DNA of 64,000 bases from Phycisphaeraceae bacterium (GTDB lineage Bacteria; Planctomycetota; Phycisphaerae; Phycisphaerales; UBA1924): contig JACKHC010000002.1 of the NCBI GenBank assembly GCA_020639235.1, positions 248,001-312,000 of the forward strand, in the 5' to 3' direction. Of this stretch, positions 36,434 through 44,951 are shown piece after piece (the stretch's first letter is position 1; every line of letters starts with the position of its first letter). Made by a program: the position numbers and the translations under genes. The notes below the pieces were generated by a model. It did not search any database, was not told the origin of the DNA, and saw only the letters and a program-made list of their open reading frames with translations.

Positions 36434-36712
36434 ATGAATAAAGGCGATCTGATCGAGGCCGTGGCCGACCGGCTCGGCGAGTCCAAGTCTCATGCCGCCA
36501 AGTTGGTTGAGGCGGTCTTTGAGTCCATCACCGAAGGGGTTCGCGAGGAAGACAAAGTCGCGATCTCCGGCTTCGGAACATTCAAAAAGCGGCATCGCAA
36601 GGAGCGTTCCGGGGTCAACCCCGCGACACGCGAGCCGCAGGTGTTCCCGGCGACGACTACGGTCGGCTTCACGCCGAGCCAGCAGCTCAAGGATCATCTG
36701 GTCAATCACTGA
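36434..36712 (+). CDS. HU/IHF family DNA-binding protein
   Basis: 92 residues beginning MNKGDLIEAVADRLG, with the HU signature GFGTFKKRHRKERSGVNPAT in the beta-arm. A nucleoid protein that bends DNA. The arm tip reads EPQVFPAT. ATG after GGAGA. Its TGA overlaps the last bases of trpE, which runs the other way. The AT-rich leader (about 36300-36365) probably holds its promoter, but I see no consensus hexamer pair. Confidence 0.93.
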   Translation: MNKGDLIEAVADRLGESKSHAAKLVEAVFESITEGVREEDKVAISGFGTFKKRHRKERSGVNPATREPQVFPATTTVGFTPSQQLKDHLVNH

Positions 36713-38310
36713 GCGCGTACGAACGCGCGTTCGGCGAGGTCGATCGCGCGCACCATTGCCGCGCTCTTGTTCACGGTTTCTTCGTACTCCGCGTGTGCAT
36801 CGGAGTCGAAGACGATTCCGCCCGACGCTTGCAGGTGGTACACCCATTGTGCGCCCCGGTGCAGCGCCGTCGGCACCACGATCGTCCGGAGGGCCAGGGC
36901 GATATCCATTTCTCCGCCGAGCGTCGCGTAGCCGAACCCGCCGCCGTACGGCCCGCGGCGCATCGGCTCGAGTTCATCGATGATCTGCATGGCGCGAATC
37001 TTCGGTGCGCCGGAGATCGTGCCCACCGGCAGCGTGGCGCGCAGCGCATCCCAGCAGTCCAGCCCTTCGCGCAGCGTCCCCGTCACGGTCGATGAGATGT
37101 GCATCACATGGCTGTACCGCTCGATCTCCATGAGCGCGGGCAGCCGCACGGAACCCACGCGCGATACATGGCCCACATCATTGCGCCCGAGATCGACCAG
37201 CATGATGTGCTCGGCCCGCTCCTTCTGATCGGCCAGCAGCTCTTGCTCCAGTGCGGCGTCCTCATCCTCGTCACGCCCGCGCTTGCGCGTGCCCGCGAGC
37301 GGGCGATTCGTGATCATCAGCGCGCCGCTCTCATCCCGTCTCACGCGGCACAGAATCTCCGGGCTCGATGCCACCAGCAGGCATCCCCGCGCCTGCAGAT
37401 AGACCATGTACGGGCTCGGGTTCACGACGCGCAGCGCGCGATACACATCGAACGGGTCCGCTTCCGACCTTCGCTCGAAGCGCTGGCCCACGACGACCTG
37501 GAAGATGTCGCCCGCCTTGATGTACTCGCGGGCGCGTTCCACCATCGCGGCGTGCTGCGCCGGCGTGAGGTTCGACGCCGCCCCGCCCCGCTCGCCCTCG
37601 TCGTCCACGACGCCAGAAGCCAGCGGCTTGGAATGCACCTGAAGCTCCACGACCGTCGCATCCAGCTGCGCGCACGCCCGCCGGTAGGCCTCCCCGGCGT
37701 CATCGCACTGCCCGACGATCGCGAGCACCACCACGTGTACGACCTTGTCCACGTGATCGAACACCACGACTCGGTCGTAGAAGCCGAAGTGCAGGTCGGG
37801 CAGGTTACGGTCGTCCGGTGGCGCGCCCGCGAACGACAGCATCTCGGGCTCCGCGTAGCGCACCGTGTCGTACCCCGCGAAACCGACCCACCCGCCGAGC
37901 ATGCAATCGGGCATCTTCGCGCCGGGCGCATCGACCTGCCTGATGTGCGCCGTCAGCCGGCGCATCACCAGCAGCGGGTCATCCTCCCGCGTGTCGCTCT
38001 CGCTGCCCGGCGTCGCGCGGTGATCGATCACCGTCACATCGTGCTCGTGCGCCACAACCTCGATCACCGGGTGCGCGCCGAGAATGGAGTAGCGACCCTG
38101 CCGATCCCCGTTCTCGACCGACTCGAACAAGAACGACGGGGCCAGGCGATCGTCCGCGGCCACGAGCCGCCGGTACGCCAGCACCGGCGTCAGCTGATCG
38201 CCGAGCAGGCGCACGCCCACGGGCACCGCGACTGTCGCCCCCGGATGCAACCGGCGAGCGTTCGCGACGCACTCGATCAACCCGGACTCTTTCGGCTGGG
38301 CGCTTGTCAT
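36706..38310 (-). CDS. trpE: Anthranilate synthase component I TrpE
   Basis: Makes anthranilate from chorismate for tryptophan. 534 residues with the Trp-feedback motif FLFESVENGDRQGRYSILGA near residue 70 and the chorismate-binding core (IFQVVVGQRF, NPSPYMVYL, RPLAGTRKRG, DLGRNDVG, GTISGAPKIRAM). The LLES-type feedback motif favours TrpE over PabB. The ATG has TACACT 9 bases upstream. No trpG or other trp gene is nearby, so the pathway is split. Confidence 0.93.
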   Translation of the reverse strand: MTSAQPKESGLIECVANARRLHPGATVAVPVGVRLLGDQLTPVLAYRRLVAADDRLAPSFLFESVENGDRQGRYSILGAHPVIEVVAHEHDVTVIDHRATPGSESDTREDDPLLVMRRLTAHIRQVDAPGAKMPDCMLGGWVGFAGYDTVRYAEPEMLSFAGAPPDDRNLPDLHFGFYDRVVVFDHVDKVVHVVVLAIVGQCDDAGEAYRRACAQLDATVVELQVHSKPLASGVVDDEGERGGAASNLTPAQHAAMVERAREYIKAGDIFQVVVGQRFERRSEADPFDVYRALRVVNPSPYMVYLQARGCLLVASSPEILCRVRRDESGALMITNRPLAGTRKRGRDEDEDAALEQELLADQKERAEHIMLVDLGRNDVGHVSRVGSVRLPALMEIERYSHVMHISSTVTGTLREGLDCWDALRATLPVGTISGAPKIRAMQIIDELEPMRRGPYGGGFGYATLGGEMDIALALRTIVVPTALHRGAQWVYHLQASGGIVFDSDAHAEYEETVNKSAAMVRAIDLAERAFVRAQ

Positions 38311-38352
38311 GCGTTCGGAAGTGTACCGCCCCAACGCGCGTACAATGCCGGC
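38311..38352. promoter_or_regulatory. Divergent promoters of trpE and exbD
   Basis: A 42-base spacer. TACACT on the minus strand (38320-38325) is 9 bases from the trpE ATG; TACAAT on the plus strand (38341-38346) is 6 bases from the exbD GTG. Neither start has a Shine-Dalgarno. Only 15 bases separate the two hexamers, so the polymerases would exclude one another. Confidence 0.5.
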
Positions 38353-38775
38353 GTGATCCGCGTACGCAGACCCGCCACCGAACCGCGACTCGAACTCACG
38401 CCGCTCATCGATGTCGTGTTCCTGCTCGTGACATTCTTCATCTTTGCGCTGGCCCTGACGGTGCGCCTGAAGGTATCGGACATCACCCTGCCCGCCCTGG
38501 GCCAGGGTGCTCCGGCGGCTCCGGAAGCCCGCCTCATCCTCGCGCTGACCGAGGCGGGTGACCTGACGCTGGACACCGAGCCCGTCGCGTGGGAGTCGCT
38601 CGCCGACGCGCTGAACGCCCGCCTCAGCGCGCCGGAGGTGCCCGCGCTGTACGTCGCCCCGGATGAAGGCGTCCCCACGGGCAGACTCATGGAACTCCTC
38701 GACACGCTCGCGACGCTCGGCATCCGGGATATCAAGTTCCTGCGCCGACCCGCCGACTCGGTGCCGTCGCCCTAG
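38353..38775 (+). CDS. ExbD/TolR family biopolymer transport protein
   Basis: 140 residues. One N-terminal transmembrane helix with LTPLIDVVFLLVTFFIFAL carrying the proton-relay Asp of ExbD, then the periplasmic domain. It would couple the proton motive force to a TonB- or Tol-like partner. GTG at 38353 is the start, with TACAAT 6 bases before it. No exbB is adjacent. Followed 11 bases later by a TonB-like gene. Confidence 0.85.
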   Translation: MIRVRRPATEPRLELTPLIDVVFLLVTFFIFALALTVRLKVSDITLPALGQGAPAAPEARLILALTEAGDLTLDTEPVAWESLADALNARLSAPEVPALYVAPDEGVPTGRLMELLDTLATLGIRDIKFLRRPADSVPSP

Positions 38776-38786
38776 CATTCACCGCG

Positions 38787-39764
38787 ATGCGCCACATCGG
38801 CTACAGCCCATTCGCCATGATCCCGTGGGTCCTCCTGAGCGTCGCCCTGCACGCGGGCGCTGTGCTCTGGGCGGGAGCGCGCCACTGGTCCACGCCGGAT
38901 CTGCGCAACGATCCGCTGGCCATCGATCCGCCCGACTTGCTCGACGAGGTCCGTCCCGGCATCGAGGAATCGGACGCGATGGTCATCTCGTGGATCGGGT
39001 ACGACGAGCCGACCCCGCATTCGGCCGACCCGGCCGAGTTCGATCAGCCCGCGCTCACGCTCGACGCGGGCGCGCCTCCATCACCGCCGATGGTTGAAGC
39101 GCCCGAGCCGACTCCGGCGCCGTCGCCTGTTGCTGAGTCGGAGGCGGCCGCCGAGACATTCGCACAAGCGATGCGCATTCTCGGCGCGCAGGCGTCCGAT
39201 GGCGCTCAAATGGTCGAACAGATCGGCCGGGAGTTCCGAGAAGCGGCGCGGCAATCCGCCCGGCCGCTCCGAGAGTTGCTCGCTCAACTCATGCGTCCCG
39301 TCGAAGTTCCGCAGCCGACGAAGGTCGCCGAGAAGCCGCCGAGCGAGTCCGATATCCCACCCGCGGAGACAACCGCACCACCTGCGGAGGGGGGGCCCGG
39401 CGATCCGGGCATCGACGCGGACAAGGAGTCGACGCCGGTCTCGATCGCGAAGGTGCCGATTGAGCTTCGCAAGGTCGGCAATCCACTCGCCGCCGCGGGG
39501 CTCGAGATCAAGACCGTCCGCCCGAGGTTCACGCATTACACGACGCTGACGGTCTCGCCCCATGACCCCCTGATCCGCGTCGAGTTCAATCGCGCGGGTA
39601 AGGTGGTCTCGGCGAGTCTCTTGGAGTCTTCGGGACACAAGGATGTGGACAACCCGATCCTCGATGCCATCTACCAATGGACCGCCGCCGGAAAGCCGCT
39701 GGAATCACTCAATCCGGACAGTTCCCCCGCAACCATTGCGATCGAGTTCCGTATTGTTCTGTGA
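38787..39764 (+). CDS. TonB-like energy transducer
   Basis: 325 residues. N-terminal transmembrane helix (about 8-30, MIPWVLLSVALHAGAVLW), a Pro/Glu/Ala-rich spacer (about 85-215), and a C-terminal TonB-type domain (about 240-325, LTVSPHDPLIRVEFNRAGKV, DAIYQWTAAGKP). Works with ExbD to pass energy to outer-membrane receptors or a Tol-like system. Co-transcribed with exbD; TAGCAT, which includes the exbD stop, lies 8 bases before the ATG. Confidence 0.75.
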   Translation: MRHIGYSPFAMIPWVLLSVALHAGAVLWAGARHWSTPDLRNDPLAIDPPDLLDEVRPGIEESDAMVISWIGYDEPTPHSADPAEFDQPALTLDAGAPPSPPMVEAPEPTPAPSPVAESEAAAETFAQAMRILGAQASDGAQMVEQIGREFREAARQSARPLRELLAQLMRPVEVPQPTKVAEKPPSESDIPPAETTAPPAEGGPGDPGIDADKESTPVSIAKVPIELRKVGNPLAAAGLEIKTVRPRFTHYTTLTVSPHDPLIRVEFNRAGKVVSASLLESSGHKDVDNPILDAIYQWTAAGKPLESLNPDSSPATIAIEFRIVL

Positions 39765-39811
39765 ACCAGTCTCGTCCGGGGGTCCATGGACGCGTGGACA
39801 CCGGTATGCAT

Positions 39812-39825
39812 ACCGATCCGGGGAG
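39812..39825. promoter_or_regulatory. Palindrome CGGTATGCATACCG, candidate Rrf2 operator
   Basis: A perfect 14-base inverted repeat that ends 5 bases before the ATG of the Rrf2-like gene, just before its GGGGAGG ribosome-binding site. The place and symmetry fit self-regulation. Confidence 0.5.
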
Positions 39826-39830
39826 GATCC

Positions 39831-40241
39831 ATGCGTCTGAGCAAACGCTGTCAGTACGGCCTCAAAGCCGCGGCCCGATTGGCGTCGCGGCACGGTGATG
39901 GGTATGTCCAATCGCGCGAGGTCGCCGAGGCGGAGGCATTGCCCGCTAAGTTCCTCGAGTCCATTCTTCTGGCGATGCGCTCGGCGGGGCTTCTTGAGTC
40001 CAAGGTCGGCATGGGCGGCGGGTACCGCCTTGCACGCGACCCTGACATGATTCCCGTCTCCGCGATTATCGAGGCCGTCAACGGATCCATAGAGATGGTC
40101 GAACCGTCCGACCCGCGCGCGATCGGCCATCAGTCGCTCGTGGCCGTCCAGGCGCGGATTGATGATGCGCTCGACTCGGCGCTGGGCCAACTGACCCTCG
40201 CCGACCTGATCGAGCCCGCCGAGTCCGCCCCCCGGGCCTGA
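39831..40241 (+). CDS. Rrf2 family transcriptional regulator
   Basis: 136 residues: a winged helix (MRLSKRCQYGLKAAARLA, AEAEALPAKFLESILLAMRSAG) and the wing LLESKVGMGGGYRLARDP. This is the Rrf2/IscR fold, but the three cysteines that bind Fe-S in IscR are absent, so the signal is not an Fe-S cluster. The ATG follows GGGGAGGATCC. It might control the ExbD/TonB genes before it or the downstream exported protein. Confidence 0.85.
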   Translation: MRLSKRCQYGLKAAARLASRHGDGYVQSREVAEAEALPAKFLESILLAMRSAGLLESKVGMGGGYRLARDPDMIPVSAIIEAVNGSIEMVEPSDPRAIGHQSLVAVQARIDDALDSALGQLTLADLIEPAESAPRA

Positions 40242-40245
40242 CTCT

Positions 40246-40257
40246 CCCCCCCCCCCC
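40246..40257 (+). repeat. 12-base C run
   Basis: The longest mononucleotide tract in the window, four bases after the Rrf2 stop codon and 54 bases before the next gene start. A likely slippage or assembly-error site. Confidence 0.75.
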
Positions 40258-40311
40258 GCCGAAACACTCGACTCCGGATCCGATCATGCCGATGGTCCTA
40301 GCATGTCGTGC

Positions 40312-40923
40312 ATGCGCTGGTCCGTGTTGATCCTGTCGGTCCTGATGATCGCCTCGTTCGCGGGCGATTGTCGCGCGCAGGACCAGCCCGTTCAGCAGGG
40401 CGTCGCCGATGTCGATCCGCTGCTCGAGAGTCTGCGCACCTACTCGCCTTCACTGCGCCAAGACAACAACTATCAGCATGTCTACATCCTGGACCGCAAC
40501 GATCCGAACAGCCCCTTCTTCCGGCGGGCCGGGGGGCTCTACGCCGTCTTCCCGCGATCTGAATATGTCCTGACCTCCGACGGCGTGGTCGCGGCCGTCC
40601 CGCCCGGCACCGTCTTCCATTTCGGGAGACCCGAGCCCGGGCACGCACTTCCCGCACCAGTCGAGCGCGACGGCACACTCTCATCGGGCCGCCTCCGCGA
40701 CAGCGGCACTTCCGATCATCGCTTCATCAATCGTCAGGCCGCGACGCCGATCGTCACGCAGCGGCTGGACCGCTCCGCCGACGCGATGCGACCGAATGAA
40801 AGCGACGCCCGAAGCAACGAACAGTTGCGCTTTGTCGAACACGCGCCGGGCGTGATGTCCGATGCGCAGTACCGCGCCCGCCGCCTTGCGCAGATCGCGG
40901 CGCGCCACATGCCGCGCGGGTAA
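40312..40923 (+). CDS. Exported protein of unknown function
   Basis: 203 residues: a signal peptide about 1-22 (ending GDCRAQ), then a region with SLRQDNNYQHVYILDRND and a basic C-terminal tail. No domain recognised. TAGCAT ends 7 bases before the ATG at 40312; a Met 9 bases earlier would overlap the hexamer, so 40312 is preferred. It converges with floA. Confidence 0.65.
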   Translation: MRWSVLILSVLMIASFAGDCRAQDQPVQQGVADVDPLLESLRTYSPSLRQDNNYQHVYILDRNDPNSPFFRRAGGLYAVFPRSEYVLTSDGVVAAVPPGTVFHFGRPEPGHALPAPVERDGTLSSGRLRDSGTSDHRFINRQAATPIVTQRLDRSADAMRPNESDARSNEQLRFVEHAPGVMSDAQYRARRLAQIAARHMPRG

Positions 40924-40938
40924 GAACTGCGATGCCGA

Positions 40939-41964
40939 TTATTGCGGGCGCTGCGCGCCGCCGGACCCCTCGCCCGCGATCGAAGACCGCATCGAGGTGT
41001 CCGCCACGACATTCTGCATTTTGTAATAGTCCATCACACCAAGGCGACCGGAACGGAACGCTTCGGCCATCGCCTTGGGGACCTCGGCCTCGGCGAGCAC
41101 CACGACCGAACGCGCCCTCTGCACCTCGGCCTTGAACTCCTGCTCCTGCGCGACCGCCAGCGCACGGCGCTTCTCGGCCTCGGCCTGGAAGCGACGCTTG
41201 TCCGCCTCGGCTTGGTCCGCCTGCAGCTTGGCGCCGATGTTCTCGCCCACATCGATATCCGCGATGTCGATCGACAGAATCTCGAACGCCGTCCCCGAGT
41301 CGAGGCCCTTGGCCAGCACCGTCTTGGAGATCCGATCGGGGTTCTCAAGCACCGCCTTGTGCGTGGGCGACGAGCCGATCGTCGTGACGATGCCCTCACC
41401 GACGCGGGCGATGATGGTTTCCTCGGTCGCACCGCCGACGAGGCGCTGGATATTCGCACGCACCGTGACGCGCGCCCGCGCCCGGAGCTGGATGCCGTCC
41501 TGCGCCACCGCGTCGATCGTGCCTCTTCCCAATGACGGGTTCGGCACATCGATCACCTTCGGGTTCACCGAGGTGTTCACGGCGTCCTGGATGTCGCGAC
41601 CGGCCAAATCGATCGAGCACGCGATGTTCCACGGCAGTTCGATGCGCGCACGATCCGCGGCGATCAGCGCGTTGATCACGCTCGGGACTCGCCCGCCAGC
41701 GAGGTAGTGCGTTTCCAGTTCGTTGGTCGAGATATTCAGCCCCGCCCGCACCGCGCGGATGCGAGAGAAGACGATGGTCCGGGCGTCGACCTTGCGGAGT
41801 TTCATCCCGATGAGTTCGGTCAGCCCGACCCGCGCGTGGCTGAACAGCGCCTGGATATACAGGTTCAGGAACGGCACCACGATCGCCAGAATGACGATGC
41901 CGACCACGATCGCGACGCCCGCCACGATCAACCCAACATTTACGCCGAGAAAGTTAACCAGCAT
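40939..41964 (-). CDS. floA: Flotillin-like protein FloA
   Basis: 341 residues. N-terminal membrane insertion (about 8-32), SPFH domain (about 40-200, VDARTIVFSRIRAVRAGLNI) and a long coiled C-terminal half rich in Ala/Glu/Arg (KLQADQAEADKRRFQAEAEK). Scaffolds membrane microdomains and affects secretion and envelope stress. The ATG at 41964 has AGGAG 13 bases upstream, a little far. Next upstream is the half-size paralogue and two NfeD genes, matching the nfeD-floA order known in Bacillus. Confidence 0.9.
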   Translation of the reverse strand: MLVNFLGVNVGLIVAGVAIVVGIVILAIVVPFLNLYIQALFSHARVGLTELIGMKLRKVDARTIVFSRIRAVRAGLNISTNELETHYLAGGRVPSVINALIAADRARIELPWNIACSIDLAGRDIQDAVNTSVNPKVIDVPNPSLGRGTIDAVAQDGIQLRARARVTVRANIQRLVGGATEETIIARVGEGIVTTIGSSPTHKAVLENPDRISKTVLAKGLDSGTAFEILSIDIADIDVGENIGAKLQADQAEADKRRFQAEAEKRRALAVAQEQEFKAEVQRARSVVVLAEAEVPKAMAEAFRSGRLGVMDYYKMQNVVADTSMRSSIAGEGSGGAQRPQ

Positions 41965-42015
41965 GAAGCGCTCATCTCCTGCCGGGCGATGGTTGGGCCG
42001 CCCGATCAAATCACA

Positions 42016-42510
42016 TTATGACCGTTCGCGTGCGCGATGGAAAGCCGGGTCGCCGCTCTCGGCCATCTCCTGCATCACGGCTTCGAAGTCCTCGGGGCGG
42101 CCCGCGGCCCGCGTGCGAATCACCCGGTTTGCCAGTTCCTGCACATCGATCCCGGCCAGGTCGATGGCGCACGCCTCGTTCCAGGAGAAATCGATGCCCG
42201 CTCGGTCGCACGCGATCAACGCATTCACCACGGACCCCACATGCCCGCCCGCGAGGTAATGCGACTCGATCTGCTCGACCGGTATGTCCATCCCGACTCG
42301 CATCGCCCGGATTCGCGCAAACACGATCGTACGGGCGTCGGTCTTTCGGAGTCGCATCCCGATCAGGTGGAACAGATCGACCTTCGCATTACTAAACATC
42401 GCCTGAAAATAGAGATTCAGGACCGGCAACACGACCGCCATCTGAATGAGGACGACGATGATCGCCACACCGGCGACGATGTAGCCGACATTGACCGCGA
42501 GCAGACTCAC
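42016..42510 (-). CDS. Half-size FloA paralogue (SPFH N-terminal part only)
   Basis: 164 residues closely matching the first 130 residues of the FloA that follows it: the same membrane segment (VNVGYIVAGVAI against VNVGLIVAGVAI) and TDARTIVFARIRAMRVG. It stops where the SPFH domain of FloA continues and has no coiled C-terminus. It is not a fragment by frameshift: the frame is clean and ends with its own short unrelated tail. GTG start at 42510 with GGAAGG some distance upstream. It may insert into FloA assemblies as a cap or regulator. Confidence 0.75.
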   Translation of the reverse strand: MSLLAVNVGYIVAGVAIIVVLIQMAVVLPVLNLYFQAMFSNAKVDLFHLIGMRLRKTDARTIVFARIRAMRVGMDIPVEQIESHYLAGGHVGSVVNALIACDRAGIDFSWNEACAIDLAGIDVQELANRVIRTRAAGRPEDFEAVMQEMAESGDPAFHRARERS

Positions 42511-42535
42511 CTTGGCCGCCTGATCCTTCCCGCGC

Positions 42536-43045
42536 TCAGTCGATCCGGCGCACCTTCACCTGCGAGCCCTCGACCTTGACCACGCGCACGCGAGTGCCCG
42601 CGTCGATCATCGCGCCCTCGGCGAGGGCCTCGATCCGCGTCCCCTCGATCTTCACCGAGCCCACCGGGCGCAGGTCCGTGAGCGCCTCGCCCTCGGCGCC
42701 GATCAATGCCGCCGCCTGCTCGCGCTCCGTCCGCTCGCGTTCGGCGCGCTTGCGCGCCTCCTCTTCCTCCGTGTCGGGCCCGCCCAGCATCAACATGCGC
42801 CCGATGGGTGTGTGCGGCATCACCTTGAGCGCGAAGTTGATCGCGATGGGGATGAGGACCAAATAGATCCCGACGCTGGCGACTCCCCACCACTCGCCCA
42901 CCTGGAAGAACGCGTAGATCGAGGCGCACACCAGCAGGAACGACACAGCGCCGATAATCCCCGCCGACGGCACGAGGAACTCGATCAGGAACAACAGCAC
43001 CGCGCCCAGACCCAGCCCGAACGCCCAGATCATCTCCACAGGCAT
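42536..43045 (-). CDS. NfeD-like membrane protein, short type
   Basis: 169 residues: three transmembrane helices, a charged linker (TEEEEARKRAERERTEREQ) and a C-terminal OB-fold NfeD domain (RPVGSVKIEGTRIEALAEG, VVKVEGSQVKV). Partners with flotillin-like proteins. Its ATG shares the A of the TGA ending the long NfeD gene (TGATG), so the two are translationally coupled. Confidence 0.85.
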   Translation of the reverse strand: MPVEMIWAFGLGLGAVLLFLIEFLVPSAGIIGAVSFLLVCASIYAFFQVGEWWGVASVGIYLVLIPIAINFALKVMPHTPIGRMLMLGGPDTEEEEARKRAERERTEREQAAALIGAEGEALTDLRPVGSVKIEGTRIEALAEGAMIDAGTRVRVVKVEGSQVKVRRID

Positions 43046-44901
43046 CAGGCGGTTTCCTCCGTCACACCCTCGACCCCCACGCGGTATTTGCTCACGCTCG
43101 TCACACGCACACGCTGGTTCGCATCGACAAACCCGAACTCCGACACCACATCAACGAGTTGATCGCCGAACATCGCGCTGCCCGAGGGGCGCAGGGGCGT
43201 CGTCGCTCGCCCGAGATCGCCCACGCGCACCGAGGCGTCGCCCGTGCGCGTCGCGCTCATCGCGCCGAACATCGAGTTGTCGTCCGTCGGGCGGGTCGTC
43301 TCGGGCGAGAGCAAGAGGCGGTTGGCGATCGGCATGCGGTGCGTGTACTTGGAGAGGAAATACATCCCCACCGCCGAGACGAAGATCGCCGTGAGCACCG
43401 TCGCCAGCGCCCAGGTCAGCGCCGAGGTATCGCCCGATCCCGCGCCGGGAAACATCTCCCCGAGCCCCGCGAACGAACCGACCAATCCCACGAGCAGCAG
43501 TCCGAGCCCGAGAATTCCGGGCACGCCGAACCCGGGGATGACCAGTATCTCAAGCAGCAGCATCGCGATCCCTCCGCCGATCGCCGCCAGCGCCCACCAT
43601 GACGAGGCGCCGATCAGCATCGGGGGCACGAACAACCCGGCGAGTGCCGCGATCGCCACCAGCCCCGGCAGCCCGACGCCCGGCATGCTCAGTTCGAGGA
43701 ACATCCCCAGCAGGAACACCACGATCAGCACGCCGCGCACGATCAGCCCGGAGAACCCCTGCGTCATGAACGCGACAAGGGACTCCGACCATGTCTGATC
43801 GAGCCGGTGCAGGTTCGTCGCGCCGAGGAACTGCTTCAGTTCCTCATCGTTCTTGACCGTGTCCTGCGCGAGGCGGAAGAACTTCAGGTCGCTCTCGGTC
43901 AGCGTGAGCAGAGCCCGCCCGTCCGTCGCGTAGGTGACAAACTCGTAGCGGCTCGCCTCCGCTTCCGCGAAGTTGGGGCGCGTCGAGACCACCTCCAACT
44001 GCCCTGAAACCTCATCCGCAACGCTCGCCGGCAGCTGCGATGAACCCGACAAGAACTCCGAGCGATCCGTGCGGGTCGAGTCGCCGACGAACGGCCCGAC
44101 CTCTTCCTCGCCGCCGCCCGTCGGGGTCGGACGATCCGAGCCCGGCGCGGCCCCCGACGGCATCCGCGGATTCCCGCGCGGCGGACTCGTGGCGAACAGG
44201 TGCGCCCACTCATCCTCGTCGATGAAGAAGACCTCGCCCGTCTCCTTGTCGCGGATCATCCAGAGTTCGACGCCCAGAATCACCAGTCCCTGCACGAGTT
44301 TCTCGTCGTACCCGCGCAGGCGCGCCGAGTCCACGATGTCCGCGAGGAGCGGCGAGAGCATCTTCGCCCGCTCCGTCGGCGCCATCTGCTGGATCCCCGC
44401 GACCCCGCCGTAGATCGGCGCCGCGTCCCCCATCGTCGCCGACTGCGCCACCACGATCTCCCGGCAAGAGAGCGCGATGTACGCGCCGCCGGAATAGGCG
44501 TTCGGGTTGATCCAGCCGATCGTATTGGTGATCGGTGACCGCTTGATCGCACCGGTGATCTGCAGCACGGCGGGCACCTCGCCGCCGGGCGTATCGATAT
44601 CGAACACGATGCAGTCCGCGCCGCCCTTCTCCGCGAGTTTCATCCGGCGCTCGACGCTGAACGCCGTCACCGCGTCGATCGGGCCCTCGATCGTGATGAT
44701 CGCAACATTCGTCGCCTTCCTCGCCGCGGGCACCGCCCGGGGCGTCGGAGCGGCCCCTGCGCCCGCGGCCCCCCCCGCTTCCGCGGCCGAACTCACGCTG
44801 GAAACCGAGCCCAGGGCGATCAGGCAGAGCGCGCTGGCGAGGCGCAGCGCCCAGCGCATCGCGCCCACCCGTTGCATCAGGTTGGTGGCAAGTCCATTCA
44901 T
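43045..44901 (-). CDS. NfeD protein with ClpP-like serine protease domain
   Basis: 618 residues. Signal peptide (about 1-40), a Ser protease domain of the ClpP/SppA type (about 60-200) with INPNAYSGGAYIALSC holding the Ser, a disordered acidic stretch (about 270-300), four transmembrane helices (about 400-530) and a C-terminal NfeD OB-fold. This is the long type of NfeD that cuts stomatin/flotillin-type partners. The start at 44901 was chosen because TAGAAT ends 7 bases upstream; ATG at 44910 overlaps that hexamer. A C run (44769-44776) encodes Gly in the N-terminal linker. Confidence 0.88.
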   Translation of the reverse strand: MNGLATNLMQRVGAMRWALRLASALCLIALGSVSSVSSAAEAGGAAGAGAAPTPRAVPAARKATNVAIITIEGPIDAVTAFSVERRMKLAEKGGADCIVFDIDTPGGEVPAVLQITGAIKRSPITNTIGWINPNAYSGGAYIALSCREIVVAQSATMGDAAPIYGGVAGIQQMAPTERAKMLSPLLADIVDSARLRGYDEKLVQGLVILGVELWMIRDKETGEVFFIDEDEWAHLFATSPPRGNPRMPSGAAPGSDRPTPTGGGEEEVGPFVGDSTRTDRSEFLSGSSQLPASVADEVSGQLEVVSTRPNFAEAEASRYEFVTYATDGRALLTLTESDLKFFRLAQDTVKNDEELKQFLGATNLHRLDQTWSESLVAFMTQGFSGLIVRGVLIVVFLLGMFLELSMPGVGLPGLVAIAALAGLFVPPMLIGASSWWALAAIGGGIAMLLLEILVIPGFGVPGILGLGLLLVGLVGSFAGLGEMFPGAGSGDTSALTWALATVLTAIFVSAVGMYFLSKYTHRMPIANRLLLSPETTRPTDDNSMFGAMSATRTGDASVRVGDLGRATTPLRPSGSAMFGDQLVDVVSEFGFVDANQRVRVTSVSKYRVGVEGVTEETA

Positions 44902-44951
44902 CGCCCGCATTCTACGCCCGTCCCCCCGCGTCGGTCGGGTGGCGGTTGGGG

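Noticed and set aside
37099..38775. 558-codon plus-strand open frame across trpE
   Set aside because: Only its last 140 codons (ExbD, from the GTG at 38353) are coding; the rest is antisense to trpE.
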